A stretch of 64,000 nt of DNA from Strongyloides papillosus (taxonomy: Eukaryota; Nematoda; Chromadorea; Rhabditida; Strongyloididae): contig SRSI01000021.1 of the NCBI GenBank assembly GCA_005656395.1, forward strand, positions 1 through 64,000, given 5' to 3'. The notes under the pieces are model-generated. The model saw only the letters and a list, made by a program, of their open reading frames with translations, did no database searches and was not told the origin of the DNA. The first letter of the stretch is position 1. Every line of letters starts with the position of its first letter. The translations under genes and the position numbers were made by a program. Positions 46,773 through 57,473 of the stretch are shown here, piece by piece.

Positions 46773-47480
46773 GATGACTAACAGGATGAATGAGGCTGAA
46801 AAAAAATAAAAAATATGAAAGATAATACTAGATGAATTTATTATTTTTAACTGGTTGTTTAATTTTTTGAAAAGTTTTTTACTGGTTGTTTATATTATTT
46901 TTTTTTATGTATTTTTACCTTGTAGTAAATAAAAATTTTATTTATTATATTTTGTAGATAATTTTATTTTTAATTTTATTTATAAAGTTAAAATCTATAA
47001 TTGATTAAAAAATAATACGTTTTTATATAAACCAACATAAAGCATTTTTTTATAAAACTTCATCAAAAAATTTATATGAAACTGACACATGAATTTTATA
47101 TAAAAGTAACATTTTGAAAAAAGTTATAAACTGCATATTATCAATTCATGGAAAAATGCTTATGTTAGTTTCATACATTTTTTTTTATATTAAACTGCTC
47201 TTTTGCATTTTTATTAATTTTGAGAGGAGGGTCTAATAAACTGCTCGTGCAGTCTATATTGTTTTGCATATAGGTCGATCTAACAGACCGTTTTAGTTTT
47301 TTGTGTATTATAATAACTATAGATAGTAAGAAACCGTAACATGGCGTAGATGAGTAACTGTTTTGTTATTTTTTTATGTTTTTGTCATTTTGTAGCAAAT
47401 CACTCTAAATAAAAAGTTTCTTTACATTGGTTTACTTTCAACATAAGGTTTGGTAAGTTAGATTATTACAATATTTCTAA
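46773..47480. other. AT-rich intergenic sequence
   Basis: No supported feature. Confidence 0.4.
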
Positions 47481-48560
47481 TCTATACCAAAAAGAAATAA
47501 GAGAAAAAAATTTGTCTCACTCATAACTCTCTTCAAATTCAACCGATTTTTATGGGTAAATAGCCAAAAGATGTGTTATTTTTTAACTAGAGGAGCTGGA
47601 CCGGTTTCATAAATTTTTGGCCAGAATTTGGCCAAGTTATTCTTCAAAAAACCCTTTTTTGACCCCCTTTTTAGTATGGTTTTGTTCAGAGAATAACTTT
47701 CTTCAAAGTAAATAAAAAAATTTGATTAGTATGTCATTTAAAAGATACACTTCCAGAATAGTTCGGAAACATAATAATATTAAGGTTGAACAATAATTGG
47801 CTAAATTATGATCTAAAGAGTGGTGACTATTTTGAAAAAAAGATTTAAAATTTAAACAGCTGTAAATTAATCAAAACTTGATAAAATCAAAAAAAATAGT
47901 ATCCGTTTTAGAGATCTACGTCTAGCTAAAAAATTAGAGTCTAACGAAGTCTATAGCTTAACAACAAAAGAAGTTATGTTAATTTGAATGTTAACTTTTT
48001 TGCCTTTTTTTCATTTTTTTTACAAAAATCAGTTTTGTCTTCAGCATAACTTTCCTGAAACTTGATCAAATTTTATGGACAAATAGTCATTTGATGTATT
48101 TTTTTTCAACTTAGTGCGGAAAATGGGTTTTCAAACTTTTGATCTATAAGTGGTCAAGTTACATTTATAAAATACTATTTTCTTGGGCAATTTTTTGCAT
48201 AGTTTTGTCTTTTAGATTACTTTTGTAAAAGTGAATGGATTTTTTTAGCTTTTAACTTATTTGAAATGTAAAAGTCAGAAATAAGGAAAAAACTTAATAG
48301 AATTTAGATTAATAAAGAATTAGCAAAGTTATGTGTCAATAAGTGATGATCATTTTTTTCGTAGAAATTAAAAAGTTAGATAGATATTACTTTATTAAAA
48401 CTTTATAAAACTAAGTTGATATAGTTTTTTATATAGATTTAAGTCTAACTTAAAAAATGTGACTATGACGAAGTTTACAGCTTATCTTAAAAACAATTTA
48501 TGTCAATTTTAGTGTTATTTTTCCTGCTTTTTTCTATTTTTGTATGTCATATTTAACAAT
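47481..48560 (+). mobile_element. Helitron-like element, copy 2 (3' end not seen)
   Basis: It starts TCTATACC after a host A and carries the same module words as copy 1 (CCGATTTTTATGG, CCAAAAGATG, GTTCGGAAACATAATAAT, GTCTAACGAAGT). Similarity fades near 48560 and no hairpin plus CTRR end follows on this strand, so the 3' part is lost or highly diverged. Confidence 0.65.
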
Positions 48561-48975
48561 TTTGTAAAAAAATGGTAGAAATTATTTCAGTATTTTATTT
48601 ATATATTAATGTCTTAATTTATAAAATAGTATGTTAAATAGTTTTATATTAAAAAAACATATACATGTTTGTTCTTTTAATTCTAAATAAATGCTATAAA
48701 TTTAATAAATATATTAACACAATATTATATGTATGTTTCAGGTAAAGTATGTAAAATATAACAAATTTTATAAAAAATATATATTATGTGTTAATCTATT
48801 TTCAAGTATGTTAATTGCATACAAAACAAAATCTATATGCAAAATATGTCATTAAAATTTTTGAGTGAAAAAAATACTAAGAAATTAAAATTTTTATTTT
48901 CACTTTATAATTAAATTAACATATTTAAAAAAAATAAAATTTTTATTTATTTTTTATGTATTGTAACCATTTTTC

Positions 48976-49291
48976 CTATGTTTCCTTTATAGTTAATGTT
49001 GAAAATAGAGGGAAGACGGGCGTGGGATCTCCTCCCTTTTTTGTTCTTCCATCCATCCTTTTTGAACTTCTACTTCTTCTTCTTTATTTTTTCTTTTCTT
49101 TTTTATTCTTTTCCCTCTTTTGTTTGAGATATTTCTTCTCAGCTATTTTGAAGAGCTTCTCATCGGTCTTCTGTCTTTCATTCATACGTAGGTTTTCAAA
49201 CATTTCTGGAAAAGAATTATTAATATTTTATATGTTACTTACCAAGTATTCTTTTTTGCTTCTGTATCATTGATGCTGGAATTGCCATCAT
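48976..49291 (-). CDS. Small basic (nuclear-type) protein, two exons, in-frame TAA
   Basis: Exon 1 (49243-49291) starts at tandem ATG codons. A 37-nt intron (49206-49242, GTAAGT/TTCCAG, phase 1) leads to exon 2. Exon 2 encodes a charged helical segment (ENLRMNERQKTDEKLFKIAE) and a Lys-rich stretch, then TAA at 49084-49086. The same frame continues beyond the TAA with an Arg/Ser/Lys-rich stretch resembling a nuclear localisation signal, for 35 codons to a TAG at 48976. Continuity of composition suggests the TAA is a lesion in a protein of about 103 residues. Otherwise the protein ends at 49084. Family unknown. Confidence 0.5.
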
Positions 49292-49328
49292 TAATTTTTG
49301 ACTTTTAAATTGTAAATTTTTTTGTAAA

Positions 49329-49372
49329 ATCAGTCTTAGACCTGCCTTCGGCATGTCACGTCTGGTTATATA
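49329..49372 (-). mobile_element. Solo Helitron-like 3' end (hairpin plus CTGA)
   Basis: On the minus strand AACCAGACGTGACATGCCG, then a reverse-complementary arm, ends in AAGACTGA followed by T. It matches the 3' ends of copies 1 and 3, and the CTGA terminus fits CTRR. No matching body is adjacent. It lies about 40 bp upstream of the small basic-protein gene. Confidence 0.6.
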
Positions 49373-50231
49373 CAAATAGTAAGACAAAGTAAAAAAATTA
49401 TTTGCAAAATATGCACAATTAAAAAACTTTTTTTAAGCATTTGTTTTCCTTTCTCTCCTCCGTTTTTTTTAAACTAGCCTACTATATTCCATGACCTTAT
49501 TTTTTCTCTCCATTGGGACCGGACAAACAGTTTAGTTGATCCGTCTAAATTCGAAATTCTCGTTTTATTGGAATTTCTCCATTTTTCTCTCTAAACCATT
49601 TTGTAAGGAGACTAATTTCTTCATCTTTAAACCTTATGGTTCTTCTTCTGTCGTCGTCAGATTCGGATTCACTGTTACTTAATATGGGTACAGAATTTCT
49701 ACTCGTCCGTCGAACATTTAGTTGATTTGTCTGTGGTACTTCCTCATTAAATCAAGAAAATGTCTGAAGATTTGGTTGGGCTGTTTGTAGAATCACTTCA
49801 TTCAACTGAAAGAAAGATTCTATTGAGTGTTGTTGAAGGGGACAGCTTCTTAGTTCACTATATAGACTCTGAACAAATCATATGATGTAAAAGAAACTAT
49901 TTAAAACACTTATCAGAATAGTTGAAACTGGTAATTGAGACACTACGTCGCTAATTTTCGAAGATAAATGTTTCATAATAACACCACGCATTCCTTCCAC
50001 TTTTGCTATCATAATACGATCGAAGATTTCTCTATAATAAACGAGAAAGGTTAATTAAAAAAAATTTAAAAACTTACATAGGGACAAAGATTTTTATTGT
50101 CCGTATGTTTTCAAATGAATGACGAACAGTAGCAATTTCGGCATTCATATCCGAAAAAAATGAATCCAATGGATAATACTCCAAATTTGAGTGTTGAAGA
50201 AATACTATAAAAAAATAAAAATTTACAATAT

Positions 50232-50323
50232 AGTAAAAATTTTATTAATAATAAAATTATAATTGGGAAAAGCTCCCTCTAATGTATACAAAAATCCAGT
50301 CAAAATTACAATAAAATCTAACT
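50232..50323 (-). repeat. 3' terminal repeat (LTR) of the RT-less element
   Basis: 92 bp, near-identical to 53073-53164; AGT...ACT termini. Confidence 0.88.
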
Positions 50324-50516
50324 CTTCCCCCTTTAAAAGAAGCGCAACCCATGTAAGTTACCTCCAGTAACAGTAACTTTTCCATGAATCTTGCAGGAGT
50401 CGAGGACAAACAAGAATAAAAGATATAATGACATTGACTAAGAATGTAGGATACAATAAAAAAAGATGACTATAGTAAAACATAATGACATTACACTATT
50501 AAACAGACATAAAAAA

Positions 50517-53066
50517 TTACATAGATTTCTTATCTAAGATTCTAAGTTTGAATATATTAGAATCCTCATTACCATTACCAGTATCACAAGAAACGTGAGA
50601 TCCCATAATATCATCAGAGAGGACTTTCTTAACTATTTTATTTCGTGAACTTAATTTTCCTTGTCTTTTGTTAAAAGCACTCTTCAAAACAACTTTGGTG
50701 GGTTCATTTTTGATTTTATTAAGTATTTCTCGAGCATGTACAGCAATATTTGATCCATGATGATGATTAAGATCAAATTTATTGTCAAAAGCTTTTCTTG
50801 GAGTAAAACGATGAAGAATTTCATAAGGAGTAAATCCATCTTCTCCAGGAATTAAGTTCATCTCCAGTACAACTTTCTGGAATTCTTCTTTCCATCCACT
50901 AGTCTTATTTGCATTAGCCTTACGGATAGCCAGTTGTAGTTGACGGAATGATCTTTCCACCACTTGATTTGTAGAATGTTCATAAGGTATTGCAGTATTG
51001 TGAATTACATGATTCTCCATCAGGTACTTAGCAAATTTTCCCTTAGTGAAACTCATTGCACAATCAGTTTTTACCATTTTAGGCAATCCATACCTAAACA
51101 CCACAGATTTCTTGAATGCCTTAAGAATTGCATCTCCAGTCATTCTACATAACAGTTCATAGATTTTAAACTTGGAAAATTTGTCAACTATTCCAAGTAC
51201 ATAACGATCTTCAATTTTGGTGATGTCCATCTCAACCTGTTGAAAAGGATAGGTGATGACCTCGCTCTCCGGTTTCTTACGTACAATATCATTATTCTTA
51301 AGACAGACCTCACAATCCAACAGTTTTCTACAAAACTTTTTCATCACATTATTGATTTGAGTTGGACTCATCATCATACCCTTCAAGCGTACTAGTACTG
51401 CCTGTTTCACAGATCCTAGACAAGCATGGTTGGTCCCAATATGTAATGCATCAAAAATTTCCTCAACAATATTGTCTTCCCCCTCCAAAGAGGCGACTGC
51501 ATTAACATAATGTCCCTCCTCTTCATCATCCGAAACAATTTCAAAAATGTCTTTGGCTAACATCTCATCAATTTGAGGTTTCAGTTCGTCCTTGACTTTA
51601 GGAGAAATGTAGTATCTATCAAATCTTGGCAATTCATTGTACATAAATTCTAATTTTGGGCAGACAAGCTTGGATGAAGACGGATATTGATGATCTTCTA
51701 AAGACAACTCCGGAAACTTTCTACCAAACATTTTTTCTAATGTTACCATCTCTCTCTGCCTTTTTTTGAGTAGCTCGACAGCCGCATTTGACATGATAAT
51801 GTCTTCAGTGGGTTCTCTTATAAGAATTGGTGCCTTCAATATAACCACATCATTATCATCACCAAAATTTAATTCAAGATTGTCAGTGACATAGAATGCT
51901 GACAATGATACATCCAACGCTTTGAAACAAATTTTTTGATTACTAACCGGTAACTGCAACTCGTCAACCAGTCTTTGATGAATCACATTTAAGTCAGATC
52001 CAGTGTCCATCAGTACAGATACCCTTTTCTTTGCCTTTTGATACTGCAAATTCCCTTTGGTGATTTCACGTGAGGATTGGAGAGGGACAGAGATTCTATT
52101 AATTTGAAGTTCTTCCTTCACAAATGGCTTGGTCCGTCTCTCTTCCTCCTTCTTCTTTACATAGTCTCCTGGAGGGAGTCCGCGTCTCTTCCTATCACAG
52201 TTAGCTTCAACATGACCTGGAAAATTGCAGTGGAAACAGGTCATCTTTCTCTTCTGGTGTTGTTTTCCATGTGGCATACGATAAATCTCCTTCTCCATAC
52301 GATCTTTGATCTCATGAATTGATTCATTTTTCCAGTGCTCCATCTCTCTCAGCAATGGTAGATCCTTAACCACCTTCCTCATTTGTAACAATAACACAGC
52401 GCCTTGAAGTATTGAAGAGTCGTTTGGATGAGCTTTCTTGATAAGTGATACAACATTCTCCAAGCCCTTTACAGACCATTCCATAGATGTAGCAGCAAGC
52501 ATGTACTGATAATCCTCTTGACTTTTTCCTTTTGGAAAATGTTCAACGAGTCTTTCCTTATAAGCACTATAGGACTCATTATTAGTGGTGTTGGGGATTT
52601 CAGCTAACAATTCCACACCTAACTTTATACGTAGAATCATTTTCTTCTTTCTATCATCTTCCAAATCATGGAGTAAAAAATCAGTCTCCAGAATCTCCAA
52701 CCAATTTTTAAATTGAACTTTCTTATCATATGGTGGAGTATTCCAAGGGAGTGTAGACATAGTACTTTGATTGTCAGCAGCCATTATTTTAGTCTTTGAA
52801 ATTGATGATAATTCTCGAATGTTCATAATTTCGTTATTCCAACATAACTGAGATGCAGCACCCCCGAACTTCCAGGTGAGATATAAAAAAATTACCGCTC
52901 TCTTTGTCATGGTTTTCGGGAAACTAGGAAATTGATGTATAGCTTGCTCTTGAATCTCAGGTACAGTCAAATCTTCTATTTTACACATTTCTGACTTGTA
53001 TTCTTTATGGAGTTGCTCCAACCTCTCTCTTTTAGGACAAATTTCACTCGACGATATAACTTCCAT
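50517..53066 (-). CDS. Gag-protease-integrase polyprotein without RT/RNase H
   Basis: One unbroken frame of 849 codons from the ATG at 53066. Order: gag, a CCHC knuckle (CFHCNFPGHVEANC) near residue 280, and an aspartic protease with DTG near 354. A short stretch that looks like the beginning of an RT domain (ISPKVKDELKPQIDEML) comes near 505. The text then jumps to an acidic linker and the integrase HHCC finger (about 540-590). The integrase core keeps DDE residues: Asp near 612, Asp near 669 and Glu 36 residues later. No YxDD box and no RNase H motif exist. The deletion is in frame and the whole frame is clean, unlike most coding sequence nearby. That suggests either youth or selection. The length is about two thirds of a normal polyprotein. 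Confidence 0.85.
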   Translation of the reverse strand: MEVISSSEICPKRERLEQLHKEYKSEMCKIEDLTVPEIQEQAIHQFPSFPKTMTKRAVIFLYLTWKFGGAASQLCWNNEIMNIRELSSISKTKIMAADNQSTMSTLPWNTPPYDKKVQFKNWLEILETDFLLHDLEDDRKKKMILRIKLGVELLAEIPNTTNNESYSAYKERLVEHFPKGKSQEDYQYMLAATSMEWSVKGLENVVSLIKKAHPNDSSILQGAVLLLQMRKVVKDLPLLREMEHWKNESIHEIKDRMEKEIYRMPHGKQHQKRKMTCFHCNFPGHVEANCDRKRRGLPPGDYVKKKEEERRTKPFVKEELQINRISVPLQSSREITKGNLQYQKAKKRVSVLMDTGSDLNVIHQRLVDELQLPVSNQKICFKALDVSLSAFYVTDNLELNFGDDNDVVILKAPILIREPTEDIIMSNAAVELLKKRQREMVTLEKMFGRKFPELSLEDHQYPSSSKLVCPKLEFMYNELPRFDRYYISPKVKDELKPQIDEMLAKDIFEIVSDDEEEGHYVNAVASLEGEDNIVEEIFDALHIGTNHACLGSVKQAVLVRLKGMMMSPTQINNVMKKFCRKLLDCEVCLKNNDIVRKKPESEVITYPFQQVEMDITKIEDRYVLGIVDKFSKFKIYELLCRMTGDAILKAFKKSVVFRYGLPKMVKTDCAMSFTKGKFAKYLMENHVIHNTAIPYEHSTNQVVERSFRQLQLAIRKANANKTSGWKEEFQKVVLEMNLIPGEDGFTPYEILHRFTPRKAFDNKFDLNHHHGSNIAVHAREILNKIKNEPTKVVLKSAFNKRQGKLSSRNKIVKKVLSDDIMGSHVSCDTGNGNEDSNIFKLRILDKKSM

Positions 53067-53072
53067 TGCAGA

Positions 53073-53164
53073 AGTAAAAATTTTATTAATAATAAAATTA
53101 TAATTGGGAAAAGCTCCCTCTAATGTATATAAAAATCCAGTCAAAATTACAATAAAATCTAACT
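53073..53164 (-). repeat. 5' terminal repeat (LTR) of the RT-less element
   Basis: 92 bp, unusually short for an LTR; it may be a shortened LTR that was re-homogenised at replication. Confidence 0.88.
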
Positions 53165-53393
53165 AATATAGTTAACTACCTTTAAAATTACTACTAGCCA
53201 AATTTTCTAGTCTATATTTTCCCAAAATCTTTTTACTCATGTCCTTGATTAAAGTCTTTGGATCAAACTCTATAGTTACTTCAGTTGACAATTGCGAGAG
53301 ATTCAAATCACTGGAGCTTGTAGAGTTGATGTTTGGTCTGATGTGGACTTCGATGACAAATGGATCCTCCACACTAGAAATATTTGATGCCAT

Positions 53394-53790
53394 AGTTTTG
53401 TGAACAGAATATACAATCAAAAAACGATGACGAAGTCACAATATATTAAATCGTCACAGGTATGATTATATGAACAATTTTTTACCTATATATAAGCTTT
53501 AATGTAAGGAGTTCTGTCAACACTATAAAATTTAAGAAGACCTTAGGGAATGTGTAAAACTCTTTGTAGTTGACTTTAATTTATCAAACTAATCGTAAAT
53601 AACCTTTTGCATTATGTTGATATATCATTAAAAAAAACTATGACATTTTAGATGGTGTAGGTTTTGTATTGTCTACTATTGAATTTTAAAATAAATGCTT
53701 TCAGAAAAATTTTTTAGATAATCTATGCACATAAGAAAATACAATGCAGTTGTTTAGAAAATTTTATCTGGTAAAAATGTATTTTTTTAA
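53394..53790. other. Spacer between the split host gene and the GET4 relic
   Basis: AT-rich; promoter of the minus-strand host gene would lie in its left part. No motif identified. Confidence 0.35.
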
Positions 53791-55235
53791 TTAATCAAGC
53801 TCGTCATTATCAATTAAAAGTTCTCTGATACTCTCTATCGGCTCCTTAAATTAAATTTTTTTTGGGTTCCTTTTTATCAGAAATCTCCTCATGGCAGTCT
53901 TCAAAGTATTCAAACAGCTTACCCGTCATACCCTCCATATTATGGATATTTGGTGTTTTTCATAAGATACCCTTGTCACCCACAGAACTATCACTAAATA
54001 CCTCAACAGTCTCACCTTACTTCTTACAACTCTTATCACCACCAAAGATATTCATCAAATTCTGCAAAATATTCCCCTTGAATTAGACATCTCCTTCTTT
54101 ATATTGTAAAAAACTTCCATAATTCTATTAATATATTTATCCCCATCATTAACTAAACAATAAGTACATTCCGTTCTCTTAATTAATGTTAACGTTTGCT
54201 CCAAGTACTTCCCCTCCAAACATGCAATAAATAACGACAAGAAATTACCAACTTATGAGGCATATGCCGGTTTTTGTTGGTTAAATAAAACATGACTTGT
54301 CATGTATGTCTTCAAAACAACCGATGCAACTTGAACCTTCTTCATACACAATAAACGAAAAATTGCACGCAACAAATATTTTTCATATTCTAATGTTGTG
54401 TCTCCTTTTGTTATCTTCAACAACATATCAGCAACTTCTTTGCCATCATTTCCTATCATAAATTGATTCTCCGCCGAAACGTAATTTCCTTCCTCAGCTA
54501 ATTGTTTTCCAAGAGTAATAAATGCATCCTCCATACCACGGTGTTTCTCAGTCTCTGTCTGTGCCACAACTTTTGTGTAATTGATGAAATTTCCAATCAT
54601 CTTATTTCTGTTATCAATGTTTTTATCATCTAGACAATTCGCTGCTACCGTCTTTGGAACGGCTTTAAGGAGGTAGATGAAATTCGCCAAAATATTCTGG
54701 TCACATAGAATTTTGCCATCTTTTAATGAATCTACGTAGAGGTATGTCAAGTCTTCACCACTCGAAAGTTCACCCTTCTCAAAAAGTCTTGTTAAACCTG
54801 ACCAGAGAATTTGTGAAAGTTTATCAAAATCTTTTGATACTCTAAATTTAATATTTTACACACCTGATGTGCTTCATAAAAAATTTTTATCGTTGAAAGA
54901 ATCATCCAATCTTTTTAGTAGCTTCTCAATCCTAAAAATAATTTAAAATAAAAGTACTATGGTAACCTACTCTGGTCATATTTCAGAGTCTCATAAATTC
55001 TATCTCTAACAATATTTATACTTTTATCTACAACATTCTTACTAACAAGAATCTCAAAATTATCATTTGGAGATATTCTAACCTTTTCTTTGACATATCT
55101 TTTTCTCCTTAAATGATCAGTACTATTACAAGAAATATATAAGATTTCTCCGAATTTTTTAACATATTCCCAACCCAAGTCATCAAGTTTCTCTTTAAAT
55201 GACAATAATTCTTCAGCTTTATCTCTTTTTGAATT
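53791..55235 (-). pseudogene. GET4: GET4 (TRC35) homologue, broken and 5'-truncated
   Basis: GET4 bridges Get3 and Get5 in the pathway that delivers tail-anchored proteins to the ER. Family order is seen on the minus strand: FYEAHQV (about 54870), FRVSKDFDKLSQILWSGL, the helical repeats through QFMIGNDGKEVADMLL, LLRAIFRLLCMKKVQVASVV, SLFIACLEGKYLEQTL and the final GNILQNL. The C-terminus then continues for about 85 acidic residues. Lesions: T-run insertion near 54880, another shift near 54845, TAA at 54253-54255, a shift near 54065, and stops near 54022 and 53950. A 35-nt intron (54932-54966) joins an N-terminal extension of about 88 residues (54967-55235) that I cannot place. The extension is cut off abruptly by the Helitron-like copy at 55238. 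Confidence 0.8.
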
Positions 55236-55237
55236 AA

Positions 55238-57208
55238 CCAGCCTTAGACCCGCCTTCGGCAGGTCAGAGCTGTTCTGCAAAGCATATTTTTTAATAAGGA
55301 ATTTTTATGTTAAATTATTAATCAAAGTATGTGTATAAAAAATTTTTTCCATTGAATTACATATCTATGGAGAAGTAGAATAACCGAAAAAAGATTGTTA
55401 TAATATATAAATATTTCTGCTTGTGAGAATCATTTTATAACCTCTACAATTACTGAAACTTTTTAGTTAATTAGAAAATTTACCCAACAAAAAGAATTTT
55501 ATTTATATCCAGAAGGTGAATAAAAATGAATATTTGTAACAATCTAAGTAACTATTTAGGTGACTCATTGTCTTTTTTTTTAAATTGGTATAAACAATTT
55601 GATATCATTGCTTTATTAACTACATATTAACGTTAATTTTACAAATATATAAATGAGTAAAAGTAAACAGAATTATTAAATAATTTCTTTCGTTTCTAAG
55701 CTACAAATTTTGTTATGATTTCATATTTTAAATTAGACATTGATTTTGTCTTACATTTAGTTTTATTTAATTTAAACAATTTTTCATAATGTTATAATTC
55801 TAAGAAATTTAAATTTTTACTAAAAAATGGTCGTAACATTTTGGTCAATAACTTGACTAATTTTTTTATTAATTTTTCTAACGTCAAGTTTCTCTCTTAT
55901 TTCATACTTGTACCTTTCAAATAAATCATAACTTATAAAGTTTCTTTTACTTTAAAAAGAGTTATTTCTGGAACAAAACTATACAAACTATGTCCAAAAA
56001 AGTGGTTTTTTTAACCTAACTTGCTTAATTGTGGATTAAAAGTCTTTACACTTATTTTCCGCACTAAGTTAGAACAAACCACATTTATTAAATGTTTAAA
56101 GATTGATCAAGTTTTAAAAGAGTTATGTCTGGAACAAATTGATTTTAACAAAAGAAATAGAAAAAAAGAAAGAAAAACGACACTAAAATTGGCATAAATC
56201 GTTTTCTAGATAAGCCGTAAACTTCCCAATAGTCTCATTTTTTAAGTTGGACTTAAATCTATATAAGCAAGCCATAACTTTTTAATTTTATAAAGTTTTT
56301 ATTAAGTAATAGCTATTTAACTTTTTAGTTTTTACCAAAAAATAGTCATTACTTGATGACCCATAACTTAGCTAATTCTTTATCAATTGTAATGCTGCTG
56401 TGTTTCCGCACTATTCTGAAGTTGTATCTCTCAAATGAGTTATAAACCATAAAATTTTGTTAACTTTGAAAAGATTATTTCTGAAACAAAACTATGCAAA
56501 AATGTGTCCGAAAAAGTGATGTTTTTTAGAATAATTCGGCCAGTTATAGACCAAAAGTTTTGGGACTTATTTTCCCACCTAAGTTGAAAAAAAATACATC
56601 AATTGATTATTTAACCAATAAAATTAGTCGATTTTGAAAAGAATTATGTCTGGAACAAAATTAGTTTTTACAAGAATAATGGAAAAAAGACAAAAAAGTT
56701 GACATTCAAATTTATATAACTTCTTTCATAGTTGAGCTATAAAGTTCGTTAGATATTTGTTTTTTAAGTTAGACGTATATCTATATAACAAATACTATTC
56801 TTTTTCATTTTATAAAGTTTTGACTAATTTATAGATATTTAACATTTTAATTATTTTTTTAAAGTAGTCACCACTCTTTGGATCATAACTCGGCCAATTT
56901 TTAATACAATTCCATAGTATTGTGTTTCCTCATTATTCTGGAATTAGACTTTTCAAATGATATAGAAACCATCTTACTTTATTAATTTTAAAGTAACGTT
57001 GTTTCCTGTACAAATCTATGCTAAAAAAAACCAAAAAAACAGTGTTTTTAAGATAATTTGGACAATATATGGTTTAAAACATTTGAGACCTTTTTTCCCC
57101 TAAGTTAGAAAAAAACACATTTTTTGGCTATTTACCGTAAAAATCGGTTAAATTTGAAGGGAGTTATGAGAGATACAAATATTTTTTTCTTATTTCTTTT
57201 TGTTATAG
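55238..57208 (-). mobile_element. Helitron-like element, copy 3, complete
   Basis: On the minus strand it starts TCTATAAC after a host A (57208). It ends with hairpin GACCTGCC-GAAG-GCGGGTC, then TAAGG and the terminus CTGG, followed by a host T (55237). At 1971 bp it is the longest complete copy. The interior consists of about four related non-coding modules, one more than copy 1. Its 3' end lies directly against the GET4 relic's coding sequence. Confidence 0.78.
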
Positions 57209-57400
57209 ATTATACACTATATTAATTATATTTTTTGTTATGTCTAAAGTATAATTAATAAATATTTTAATAACTGTAAAAATAAAATAATGAAATAAAT
57301 TACTTTTGTTGAATTTTATTTATTTCTAAAAATTATCAAAGATATTTTACAGAAACAAAAATATTATAGTTTAAAAAAATGCTAAAAAGGCAAAAGATAT

Positions 57401-57473
57401 GCCGCCAGCAGGGGTCGAACCTGCGACCTTGGGCTTATTAGACCCACGCTCTAACCGACTGAGCTATGGCGGC
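57401..57473 (-). tRNA. tRNA-Ile (anticodon AAT)
   Basis: 73 nt. The 7-bp acceptor stem GCCGCCA/TGGCGGC is perfect. The D arm is GCTC/GAGC, the anticodon loop CTAATAA reads AAT, and the T arm is GCAGG-TTCGACC-CCTGC. The A box and B box (GGTTCGACCCC) are intact. The CCA tail is not encoded and there is no intron. Confidence 0.96.

Larger units (their letters stand above)
50227..53169 (-). mobile_element. Gag-protease-integrase retroelement lacking reverse transcriptase
   Basis: Two 92-bp terminal direct repeats (50232-50323 and 53073-53164) begin AGT and end ACT and appear to differ at one base. They are flanked by a perfect 5-bp duplication, AATAT (50227-50231 and 53165-53169). A purine tract (AAAGGGGGAAG) abuts the 3' repeat. 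Only six bases separate the 5' repeat from the gag ATG, so no ordinary tRNA primer site fits. The element lies in the host gene's own orientation inside its first intron. Confidence 0.85.
49535..53393 (-). pseudogene. Unknown multi-exon host gene split by a retroelement
   Basis: Predicted exons on the minus strand: 53180-53393 (ATG to a GTAGTT donor), 50078-50204, about 49908-50031, and about 49535-49868. The 46-nt intron 50032-50077 is canonical (GTAAGT/TTATAG). Intron 1 contains the retroelement; without it and its duplication it would be 37 nt. All junctions keep frame. The encoded protein has a beta-rich N-terminal part, a helical middle and an acidic Ser-rich stretch (SESESDDDRRR). A C-terminal helix SLLTKWFREKNGEIP follows, which recalls helical DNA-binding or chromatin proteins. 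An in-frame TGA at 49752-49754 interrupts the last exon. Family not recognised. Confidence 0.5.

Noticed and set aside
48956..49273. Plus-strand Phe/Leu-rich frame
   Set aside because: It is the complement of the basic-protein exons on the minus strand, whose splice sites and composition are convincing.
22791..54255. Stop-codon reassignment as an explanation of in-frame stops
   Set aside because: TAG (DOCK, TPI), TAA (GET4, TPI, basic protein) and TGA (split host gene) all occur in-frame, while all three also end intact frames. Frameshifts accompany them.
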